Source: Vesta saturnalis
Lineage: Eukaryota; Arthropoda; Insecta; Coleoptera; Lampyridae
Assembly: GCA_036346205.1 (NCBI GenBank)
Contig: JARFJB010002035.1
Location: 561,001 to 625,000 of the forward strand
Direction of reading: 5' to 3'
DNA length: 64,000 nucleotides
Position 1 is the first letter of the stretch, and the number at the start of each line of letters is the position of its first letter. This document shows, one piece after another, positions 54,970 to 64,000 of the stretch. The notes beneath the pieces were generated by a model. That model was given only the letters and a program-made list of their open reading frames with translations. It did not search any database and was not told where the DNA came from. The translations under genes and the position numbers were made by a program.

Positions 54970-56300
54970 GTGAACGTAGTGAACGAACACCCAACCACAC
55001 CCACGATTTAAGATTGTTCTGTTTATAATTAAACTAGCTAATGCTGCTTCAATAAGTTACGAGACATTATTGAAAATTAATTTAAAGAGCAAGTTGAATA
55101 CGTGGTAGCGACCTGATGCAAGTGAGCTTTGTCGTCATCAAGCAGTAAAATCGAGGACCGTAGGCCCGCTCGAGTCTTACACGACGCTTTTACGGAGCAA
55201 CGATCATCTCCCATTTACCTGTGTGACCTAGGTAATTCAATTTATATTGTTTGTCGGTCTTGCGACCTTTGAGAATAAAATTTAGTTGTGTTTTATATGG
55301 AATATTTTATGTAATGTGTGTTAACGATGGAACCTGTTAGAAGTAGTTATTTTTGAATTTATTGTATCATTTTGCTAAAGTTCTCGGGCAGTTTCCTTTA
55401 TCTATTTAGAAGCTATTTAAGGTGATTTTGATACCATTAATATTTTACACATGAAGGTAGATAAAATCTTACCTTCATTTTTCATTTGTTTTTTTTATGT
55501 AAGATTTGCGTACGAATGTAATTCAAGTTTATAGAATTTCTTTGAATACAATTTAGCTTAAGATAGTTTTGCTACTAGCCAGATTTCAATGAGGTAAAAT
55601 AAAACATTAAGAATAGACGATTGCTATTTTATACAAATTGACATTCTGTTTAAATTTAAATTTTTAATTGTTTCATTTTGAGTTAATAGATGTTTATCTT
55701 AGTTACTATTTTGGAGTAATTATTTTAATATTAAGCTTTAACAAAGGGGGTTGATATATTGCTCAAATAGGAAGCGTCGCCGAGTTCTAATGAGAGAGGT
55801 TTGGAGTTTTGTTTTTTGTTTTGATACAAGATTAAGTTAACGTAACGTAATTTACCAGTTTAGAAAAGCGTCGTAAACGAATTGAAGTCAGTTTAGTATG
55901 TGTTATGTTGATTTGTTTAAGGGAGATCGGTAATTTAACGTAGAGGGGACTTAGTGTTTTATATTGAGTATTGAATTTGACTATGGCTGCACGGTGGTAA
56001 GTTGATCCGATTAAGGTGCAGAATTTGAAGCCTTTCAGGTGAAGCAGTATTGCGGAAACCTGGATCGACGAGCGTTACGATTTGGTAAGTGTGGTAAGTC
56101 GGGTATTCAGACCACTACGTACCGTCGTTTATTTCGCGTTTTAAAACACCCTGGTGTGTTCTTTTGGAATATCCTGGCGCCTACCGGAACCTATTGTGAC
56201 ATTTTCCCGATTTCGACTTAGGTAGATAGAGTAACCTACGGAGACGAGACTGCTCTTCCCGATAGACCCTCACCCGCACGCCGAGCTAGTCGTGCAAAAA
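54970..56300. other. Unrelated insert in the copy 2 gene, possibly LTR-like
   Basis: This 1.3-kb segment replaces about 0.85 kb of coding sequence present in copy 1. It contains a GC-richer stretch (55130-55230) followed by an AATAAA (55273) and, near its right end, CTGGCGCCTACCGGAACC (56175), which loosely resembles a retroelement primer-binding site after an LTR. A solo or truncated LTR is possible, but I found no matching second LTR and no gag or pol. A large intron is the alternative. Confidence 0.3.
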
Positions 56301-59300
56301 CCAGGTTTATCTGTCACCTTGTCCTAGTGAACATTTATACCGTAACAGATATGCCTCAAAAATATTACTAGATGTTATATCAATTTCTGGATTTTGTGCT
56401 CCATATAGCGATGCTGTGACGTATGAAGTGTCAACTGTTTATCATCCTCAACCTCGTATTCTTTCACAGCCTGATGTAATTTTACAGTATGCTGCAGATA
56501 ATGCAGACATTAGTGTTTCCACCATTGATGGGCATAATACTGTGCATATAATGGGTGTAAAAAAATAATTTCTCCAAGTAACGCTGTTGTAGCTGATATG
56601 CCCATCGTGAAATGTAAGAGTAAACCAAACGCTGAGGATTTAGCTGCAGTTTCACACGCACCTCTTTTAACTTACGAAAATAATGAAGTAGCTGGAATGA
56701 GTAAGATTATAGTTGAAGAAATCGATTATAATGTTATTTTAAATGAAGCCATTTGTAGTATGGTCGATTTATTGTGGGCATACGCGAAGTGGAGAGATGT
56801 CAACGGTCTACCAGGGTGGAATGGATTTTTAGAGAAGCTGCCAAAAAAAAAATAATAAAGACTTTACAACATCGACCGTAATGTTCCTACCCTTTATTCA
56901 TCATCCTGCAAGTAATAAAGATACAATTTACACCACAATAGATTGTGCAGTACGTAGTGCTAAATCACACGGACAGAATTATTACATCATTACTTTTGAT
57001 CAGCCACTTTACTATAAAGCTCGCGAAATTGTAGCGGCTGCTGATGTTCAATCTGATATATCCAACGTCATTGTAAGACTAGGTGGTTTTCATATGCTTA
57101 TGTCGTTTCTTGGATCTATAGGATATATAATGGAAGGAAGTGGACTCGAAGCTCTTACTGTTATTTATGCTACAAATTCAGTTGACAAAATGTTAGATGG
57201 CCATACTTTTGCAAGAAGTGTAAGAGGACATGGACTTGTTACAGTTGCACTAATGAAGCTTATTTATGATAAATTAACAATCGATCAAAATCTGCAGGAG
57301 TTTTTGGATGGTTACATCATGGATATTATGAGAGGGACGATGTCTTATGATAATATTGAAGAATCTGAAGATGTTTTGAACGAACTAATACAGTTATTTA
57401 ATGACGAAGTAGCTAAATTGAAAAGCGGTGGTCCTACTGCTCAGTTATGGCTACAATACATTGAAATGATATCAATAGCTAATGATTTCATTCGTGCTGA
57501 GAGACTAGGGTTATGTAATGATCATCTTACAAGTGTTCAGCGAATACTTCCATATTTTCATTCATCTGGTCATTTCCTGTATGCTAACTCTGCACATTTA
57601 TACTTGCAAGACATGATAGCTTTGAAAGATAAAATGGATAACCAAGACTATATAAACTTTACAAAAACATTTGCAGTAAGGCGCACAGAAAAATTCAACT
57701 GTGGAACCTGGACCGACATGACTATTGAACAAAGTTTGATGAAGCTATGAAAACTGAAGGAGGGGTTTCTCGAGGAAGGAGTACTCATGAAAGCGTCTTA
57801 TCTAAGTGGATATATGGCATGCATGCAGCAAATGCAATTTGTGAAGAAATTGAAAAATTTTGCGACCTTTCATTTGATACCGCGGATCAACATGCAGACT
57901 CTAGAGATTCACGCATTGAAAGAGATAATACTGACATTAAAAAACTTGTAGAGTGGTTTGATTTGCATAATCCTTTTTCAACTTGCAATTAAGTAGTTTC
58001 TGTATCAACAGGAATTGTTGGCAATAATAAAATCAACTCTTATAATGCCAAAGAAATTGGTCTGCAGTCAATTAAAAAAATTATAGAAGTAACATTCAAC
58101 AAAATTACATTTGAATGCTCTGACAGAGTTCTTCCATTATCATCAGTAAACACTTCTATCATGGTTCATAACTGCAAGGTAGCCATCGATCCGTTATTGC
58201 TATTTCAACGAATTAGTTTAAATAAAAAATTTGAGGAAAATCTTTGTGAATATTTACAATATGAATTAAGTCCATATCCAACAGCACTATTTGATAATGT
58301 TGACATGAGAAAAACTCAAAAGTCGAAAATATACTTCGAACCAATTAATTATCAAGTAGTTTGTGATAATGCAACATACATAATCGATGGTGGATTTCTT
58401 ATGCATCGTGTCGTATGCCAAAAAAATGATACATTTAATATTATCATTAACAAATATATCAATTTATCAAATAATTTCGGTACAAATACTGTTGTCATTT
58501 TTTATGGTTACTCTGATACCAGTAAAAATATCAAAGCGATGGAACAACTAAGACGAACCGCTGCCATTTCTACGTCTTGTGAAGTGCACTTCAATGAATC
58601 GATGGAAGTTCCTATCAGTCAAGAAAAATTCTTACCTAATCGATTTAACAAAAGAAAATTAATTGAAATGCTTATTGAGAAGTTCGAAGAAGTTGGTATT
58701 CCTACAAGACAATCACGTGATAATGCTGACGTCTTAATAGTTGAAACAGCGATTGAAAAATCAATAAATAATACTACAATTATCCTTGGCGAAGACATAG
58801 ATCTGTTGGTACTTCTCATATCACGCACACAAATACTTGATCAACCTACATCAATTTTTTTTAAAAAACCAGGAAAAAACAATGTTAAAATAAAAATAAA
58901 CTCGACTGATAGCCTCAACAAGTATCCACATTGCAAGAGAAATATTCTGTTTCTACATGCCATGAGCGCTTGTGATACATCTTCAGCACTTTTTGGGAAA
59001 GAAAAAATGAGTCATGAAGATGTTTGAAAGAAGACCCGACTTAAACAATTCTGCAGAAATATTCCAACAAGAAAATTGCTCTCCAGATGTCATTGTCAAT
59101 GCTAGAAAACATTTTCGACTAACAATGTACGATGCTCCAAAATCAGAACATTCAATAGATATCTACAGATATTGTAGCTTTGCTAAACTAACAAGACAAA
59201 GCACAGCTGTGAAATTTCCATTATTACCACCTACTTCCTCAGCAGCTCAACAGCATATTTATCGAGTGTATTATCAAATACAAACCTGGCTAGGAAGAGA

Positions 59301-59624
59301 AATTGATCCAGAACAGTGGGGCTAGGAGTTAAAAATAATACACTACAGCCAATAACAACTTTATTACCAGCTGCACCGGATGATCTACTGAACACAATCT
59401 TTTGTAATTGTACAAAAGGTTGTGGCGGCAAATGTGGATGCAAAAAAATTGGAATAAGATGTCCAAAGGTTTGTGGACATTGCCGTGGCCAGTCACGCTT
59501 AAACGTAGAGTCAACCAATGATGAAAATGATGAAGATGTCGATTTATATAAAGGAATAAGTCCACTCGACGTTTTGTCAGCAACTGTTAATGATATAGAA
59601 ACTGAAGATATCGACAATGAATGA
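56300..59624 (+). pseudogene. Large element protein, copy 2: central region, XPG/FEN-like nuclease core, CXC tail
   Basis: In order: LDVISISGFCAPYSDAVTYE (56360); AADNADISVSTIDGHNTVHI (56490-56550); MSKIIVEEIDYNVILNEAIC (56700); WAYAKWRDVNGLPGWNGFLE (56776); MFLPFIHHPASNKDTIYTTI, YIITFDQPLYYKAREIV and GGFHMLMSFLGSIGYIMEGS (56881-57150); SVRGHGLVTVALM; YFHSSGHFLYANSAHLYLQD (57551-57610); EGGVSRGRSTHESVLSKWIY (57753-57812). The nuclease core (58161-59027) has YIIDGGFLMHRVV, VVIFYGYSDTSKNIKAMEQL, DNADVLIVETAIEKS, IILGEDIDLLVLLISRT and FLHAMSACDTSSALFG, mirroring the IDxS, FDG, XPG-I and GCDY/H3TH motifs of FEN1/XPG. The FDG Asp is Tyr here. RRPDLNNSAEIFQ and YYQIQTWLGREIDPEQWG follow, then the CXC tail FCNCTKGCGGKCGCKK (59400-59448) and an acidic end. 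Frameshifts near 56570, in an A10 run at 56843, at 57746, 59015 and 59320, and a TAA at 57990, break one long frame. Original length about 1,300-1,500 residues. Confidence 0.68.
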
Positions 59625-59816
59625 CAAAAATAAATTATATACTAAAGTTTATTTTTTCTGTATTTTTCAGTATTTAAATAAAAAATTATTCACTCTTAAA
59701 TAAAAAAACCTCTTATTACATATCATGGATTATGCCTACGGGGGAAACCATGTAAAAAAAAACGCTCCTTGCATTCTTCCTAGAAGGTGGTGAGGAAACG
59801 AGTGAATCGTCATAAT

Positions 59817-60126
59817 GTAGTCGCCTTCTCAGCGCTCTACTCCGAAAACGGTTAATTTTACAGAAAAATGCAAGAGGCATTTTTTGTAGATAATTTCACC
59901 AGAAATAATTTTTACAATGACCTCTATTGACCTACGAGCAATAGGTAGCGAGATATTCGCGAAAAACTGATTTTCGTGACCTTTTGACCTTTATAACTTT
60001 TTTAGCCGGCACGATATCAATTTCGATTTTTCACATCTTCATTACAACGCCGTAGTAAAGGTGTATACAAAAATTCAGCTCACTAGGAATTTTTCCGCAG
60101 ATAAAACCTAAAATGAGGACTATAAG
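59817..60126 (-). repeat. Right terminal inverted repeat of copy 2
   Basis: Mirror of 54209-54522, beginning TAGTCGCCTTCTCAGCGC and ending with CCGCAGATAAAACCTAAAAT before ATAAGTTAT. Confidence 0.85.
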
Positions 60127-62190
60127 TTATATCTTCTAAACATAGGTTTAAAATAACACTTGATCTTAGTCTTACCTGAAAATAACGTTGAATAATTACA
60201 GGATATCCTTAATAGCTATAGTGTTCAACTACAATTTACTGTAGAAAGGGCGATAAACTTGATACGGTGGTTAGTAGGGATCGAAACAGCATGCTGAGTG
60301 TCGAAAGGCGTGATACACCAAGTTGTAGGGACAACTTTATCAGTTTTTTTAAACACCATGCCACGGGGAGGAAAATTAACTTGGTCTTAACGTTCTGAAG
60401 TTAACTCAGACGAAATTTGTTAACCAAGATCTCAAAAAGGCAGGTGGTGTGTTTATAATTCCATCCCCACGAAGCTTCTCACTAAGTTATTTTTAGAACA
60501 CCGAACGGTGCAAATTAATAGCAACAATGTGTTGAACGAAAACAATAAAATTACATTTTGTTTATTACCTCACATCCTGTAGTTTACTTCAAAGTATTTA
60601 ACGTTATTTAAGAGCAAAAATATCACAAAAATCGCCACTAAAAAATATTGAAGGGGTGTTTCAAGTTCATATGAAGCTACAGTCATCTCTCACTTTATTA
60701 TACTCATCTGTCATAGTACACTCGGTAAAATGCAAAAACTGCAGGATTACTTGTCACAAAAACAACATTATTAGAAGTACTCATTCTTGCGCCTTGGCGG
60801 ATTATCGTATCAATGAACACTGTGAATTTTAACTCAATAAGAATTCTTAAACTCTTGAACAATTATCAGAAATGTTTATTTTCGGAAATGGTTTGCTTTA
60901 ATCAATTGTATTAATAAGAGATCAGACATCAGTAAGCTAAGCAGTAACATAGTTACTGTTTACCATTCGATAATCAGCAAATTTAATATTGCTATTGTTT
61001 TTATTCAGTTTCAATTTTCTGGCCTTGATTAAATTAGTAGTACAGTTGGTCACTTTCGAATTACTAAATATTGCATATGGTTAGTTAGTTAATAAAATGT
61101 CCTAAAACGTTGCGTCTTTCAGAAACGTGTCTTTAAAGCTTCTAGTACATGTGGTTATTTCCATATATCTGTTTGTCAAATTAATATATATTAATGACAG
61201 TTTTAATGTGTGTTACAATCGATTTTATTAATGTAGTGTGTGATAAACATATGTAACCTGTGTTTGCTGAGGATCCTCTGCAAACACAGCATACAGACGA
61301 CGTTTCACGTGTACAGAAAAGTTGGGACAAACAAACGGTAGGATCAACTTTTAACGTAGGGAACACAAAAACGCTGTCGTTAGGAAGAGAAAGACATAAC
61401 TAGTGCAATACATCGGTAGTTCGCCATAGCATATGAAAACACCAGGATGATAGGAAACACGAAAAGAGGTCTATCTCAAAGGCCATAGAAATTGTGGAAT
61501 AAGAACAGAACTCCAGTACATAACACGATTAATAAAGATTGCCCAATACGTGGAAGTTAATACTCACCAAACATTGCCACATAGAGAAACCCTCACCCTC
61601 GTAAGATTCACTTACACGAACAGCGCTCCCAATAGAAAGAACAGAAAGCAACACCGAAAAAATGAAAAAAGGAAAGGTAGCGGATTTGAAAGAGCTAATG
61701 AAAGTGTTCAGTACCAAATACAACCAGCAGAGCGGGCAGCGAGACACCAAGAAGTTGAAGAGGACCTGAATGTGGCAAATGGGATCGAAACGTCTTTTTG
61801 TACTGCGGAAGTTAGGCACAACACTAGCAGATGTCAGACAATACCCTGAGAAACAACGCATTGCATACTACACTCGTAGGAACCTGAAATTAACCATGCG
61901 ACCATAAATACAATATTGAGTAAAAACGTAGTTAGATTTTGTACTCCAGCAATCAATTAATGTGCCACTTTATTCAATAATTTACTTTATACAGAAACTT
62001 GACTTACATTTAAAAAATAACTCACTTCTATAAATATCAGCTGAGATAACCGTAGAGCTGAAAACCTTGCATAAGACTAATTAATTAACTTCGATAAATA
62101 AATAATTTATCTCCAGGTGTATTTAATTTGTAAACGGATCGGTTAATTACACGCTTAGCTTACAATCGACAACTACAGTTTCAGCTGTGA
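60127..62190. other. No gene recognised
   Basis: Two overlapping antisense ORFs of about 100 codons (61529-61861) lack any motif. A plus-strand frame through 61760-61900 (MGSKRLFVLRKLGTTLADVR) is short and not recognised. The rest is AT-rich. Confidence 0.45.
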
Positions 62191-62196
62191 TAAACT

Positions 62197-63114
62197 TTAG
62201 TGCCGCAGTCTACTTTATCTTCAATTTGTACAGCCAAAGCTTCGGGATCATTTACTCTGGTGATGTAGGAATCGATTTCAAGAATGGTTTTACCATCTCA
62301 TTCTTCTGAGCTATACAACTTCTTTACAACGTCTTTAATTTCAGACGTACGGTTCCTTGAACAAACAAGGATAGATTTGATTCTTTCAGTATTACAATGG
62401 CCATTACACTGCTGATTTACATTCTTTGTTAGGAATACTCAGATTGCTCATTCACATCGTCAACATGTAGTACAAATTTTCATTCTTTGTACCAAGCGCA
62501 CGTTATCTACATTTTCTACACGGCTTCTGAACTGTGAAATGGTGTTCCTAGTTCCTGATTTCTTAGGATGCCAAAAAGTCGGCCGCTCATAAGAATCGCT
62601 TGGTAATTCAATATTACACTTTCCATCGTCCTAACTGTTCGTGGGTGATTTAGAACGTTAGGCTAAACTTACCCTGTTCAGGACATCTAAAACTAATATG
62701 GGAAGATGGGACGTAATATCGCAATCATATGGGGATATATGTATGCTCGTACACCCAATGAGTATATCGTCTTCTGCATCTACTTCACTTGGCCTCAGAA
62801 TCATCGGATTCATTGATCACAATTTCATCCAACTCCAATGGCTGTTTCCGGTCATAACGTAGCGTACAAGAAACCAAATGCTCAAAGTTCTTAGTAGGTA
62901 CATGCATTACTGCATTAATTGGAAAGAACAATGCCTTAGCGGCAAGCCTTTTTAGGTGCCCTTTTATGAATGCAAAAGTGAAAGAATATAATAACCTTCT
63001 ATATGTTGCTGAATGGGCACTGCGACGGAAAAGAGCAGTTGGCTCATATTTACTTTCCAACCTACACATACATATGTAGGTATGGAAGGATATACCATCA
63101 GATTTCAAATACAT
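62197..63114 (-). pseudogene. Unrecognised decayed protein-coding region
   Basis: Minus strand. 63114-62785: LLYSFTFAFIKGHLKRLAAK, then INAVMHVPTKNFEHLVSCTL and ELDEIVINESDDSEA. A one-base shift leads to EVDAEDDILIGCTSIHISPY and DITSHLPILVLDVLNR, ending at CAGG/GTAAGT (GT at 62672). A 42-bp segment with CTAAC and a TTAG end could be a minimal intron. From 62630 a single frame runs 145 codons to 62197: DDGKCNIELPSDSYERPTFW, SQFRSRVENVDNVRLVQRMK, CNTERIKSILVCSRNRTSEI, EIDSYITRVNDPEALAVQIE, interrupted by five stops, all TGA. The persistence of one frame with natural composition shows real coding ancestry. I do not recognise the protein; a host gene fragment, a transposon protein or an integrated viral gene are all open. 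Confidence 0.5.
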
Positions 63115-63150
63115 ATGTAGGTATTGAAGGTTATACCATCGACGTTTACT
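63065..63150. repeat. Short tandem duplication
   Basis: ACATATGTAGGTATGGAAGG and ACATATGTAGGTATTGAAGG, each followed by (A/T)TATACCATC, about 41 bp apart. Confidence 0.85.
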
Positions 63151-63164
63151 TTACTATCGCTAAT

Positions 63165-64000
63165 TCGACGTGTGTGTGTGTGCGTGTGCGTAAGTGTGTG
63201 TGTGTGTTGTGTGTGTGTGTGAGTGTGTGTGAGTGTGTGTGAACGTATGTGAGTGTGTGTGAGTGTGTGTGTGTATGCATGGGTGTGTGTACGTGTGTGG
63301 GTGCGTGCTTGCATGCGTGTGTGTCTACGTCTGTGTCCGAGTCTGTGTAGGTGTCTGTGTCTGTGCCCGAATCCGTGTCCGTGTCCGTGTTCGTGTCCGT
63401 GTCCGGGTCCGTATCCGTGTCCGTGTCCTTGTCCGTGTCCCTGTCCGTGTCGGTGTCCGTGTCCGTGTGAGCGTCCGTGTCCGTATCCGTGTGCGTGTCC
63501 GTATCTGTGTCCGTGTCAGTGTCCGTGTCCGTGTCCGCGTCCGTGCTCGTGTCCGTGTCCGTGTCCGTGTCCGTGTCCGTGTCCGTGTCGTGTCCGTGTC
63601 CGTGTCCGTGTCCGTGTACGTGCCGTGTCTGTGTTCTTGTCCGTGTCTGTGTCCGTGTCTGTGTCCGTGTCTGTGTCCGTGTCGTGTCTTGTCCGTGTCG
63701 TGTCCAAGTACGTGTCTGAGTCTGTCTCCGTGTCCCTATAGTGTCGTGCACGTATCGTGTCTGAGTCAGTGTCTGTGTCTGTGTCTGTCTCCGTGTCGTG
63801 TCGTGTCCGTGTCGTGTCTGTGTCTGTGTCCGTGTTCGCGTCCGTGTCCGTGCCCGTGTCCATGTCTGTGTCGTGTCCATGTCGTGTCCGTGCACGTATC
63901 TGTATCTGAGTCAGTGTCTGTGTCTGTGTCTCTGTGTCGTGTCTGTGTCTGTGTCTGTGTCTGTGTTTCTTGTCTGTGTCTGTGTCTGTGTCGTGTCTGT
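63165..64000. repeat. GTGT/GTGTCC hexamer minisatellite, runs off the window
   Basis: (GT)n at 63170-63300 passes into GTGTCC and GTGTCT hexamers (63340-64000), with frequent GTGTCGT variants. The Asp/Thr- or Cys/Pro/Val-Ser-repeat ORFs on both strands arise from the repeat. Confidence 0.95.

Larger units (their letters stand above)
54209..60126 (+). mobile_element. Large unnamed element, copy 2 (nuclease/CXC-protein transposon-like)
   Basis: A 5.9-kb unit. Left inverted repeat 54209-54522, right 59817-60126, reverse complements at about 85-90 percent by eye, with landmarks GTGTATACAAAAATTCAGC, TTAGCCGGCACGATATCAA and CTCAGCGCTCTACTCCGAAA. Between them lie one long broken gene (54844-59624), a 300-bp 5' leader and a 190-bp 3' region. 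The gene family and the inverted-repeat layout are shared with copy 1 at 6780-14560, although the two are only distantly related. No transposase of a known superfamily is present inside, so the encoded protein is the candidate mobilising enzyme. Confidence 0.72.

Noticed and set aside
61529..61861. Overlapping sense and antisense ORFs of about 100 codons
   Set aside because: No motif, no splice context, mutually antisense; composition looks random.
63146..63895. 249-codon Asp/Thr repeat ORF and its antisense partners
   Set aside because: Produced by the GTGTCC hexamer array; no start context, no homology, open in several frames.

Overview
The window is eukaryotic nuclear DNA, almost certainly from an insect. 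It is AT-rich and dense in microsatellites. It carries exons of an insect-type gustatory receptor (Gr, 7tm_7) gene or locus, with consensus GT-AG splice sites, among at least a dozen decayed transposable elements: mariner-like, Transib-like, Penelope-like, RTE-like and CR1/Jockey-like. The order is uncertain; a beetle is my weak guess. There is no prokaryotic or viral gene organisation. Most open reading frames are fragments of dead transposons or translations of CA, TA or hexamer repeats.

Layout. 0.4-2.6 kb: two non-LTR reverse-transcriptase remnants. 3.0-5.9 kb (minus): two clear 3' Gr exons, a possible last exon, and a mariner-like element with long inverted repeats between them. 6.8-14.5 kb: a large element (copy 1) with a broken gene for a very long protein that contains an XPG/FEN-like nuclease core; a 3.2-kb CR1/Jockey retrotransposon splits it. 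15.6-21 kb: CA and CACG arrays, a diverged tandem repeat and a dead mariner. 22.8-27.2 kb: a 4.4-kb foldback structure whose arms are tandem repeats. 28.4-29.6 kb: a Penelope remnant with inverted ends. 31.5-38.9 kb: a mariner bounded by (TA)n, a Transib/RAG1-like remnant cut by another mariner, and an RTE endonuclease remnant. 39.9-40.9 kb and 51.3-52.3 kb (minus): two large paralogous Gr first exons. 41.9-50.1 kb: a 1.5-kb palindrome, tandem tRNA-like genes and several mariner fragments. 50.2-51.1 kb: a Penelope RT/GIY-YIG remnant. 52.5-54.1 kb: short long-TIR elements. 54.2-60.1 kb: copy 2 of the large element, with terminal inverted repeats of about 310 bp. 62.2-63.1 kb: an unrecognised decayed coding region. 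63.2-64 kb: a GTGTCC-type minisatellite.

Two results matter most. First, two diverged copies of one gene family (N-terminal zinc-knuckle-like motifs, a central region I cannot assign, an XPG/FEN-like PIN nuclease core and a Cys-rich CXC tail) each lie between long inverted repeats. This suggests a large DNA transposon family whose mobilising protein carries a FEN-like nuclease; I know no name for it. Second, both big Gr exons end at a phase-0 GTAAGA donor with no 3' exon close by, while the 3' Gr exons on the same strand start in phase 0. That fits either a locus with alternative first exons or several genes broken apart by transposons. Coordinates of repeats and decayed elements are approximate (tens of bases) because they were aligned by eye.
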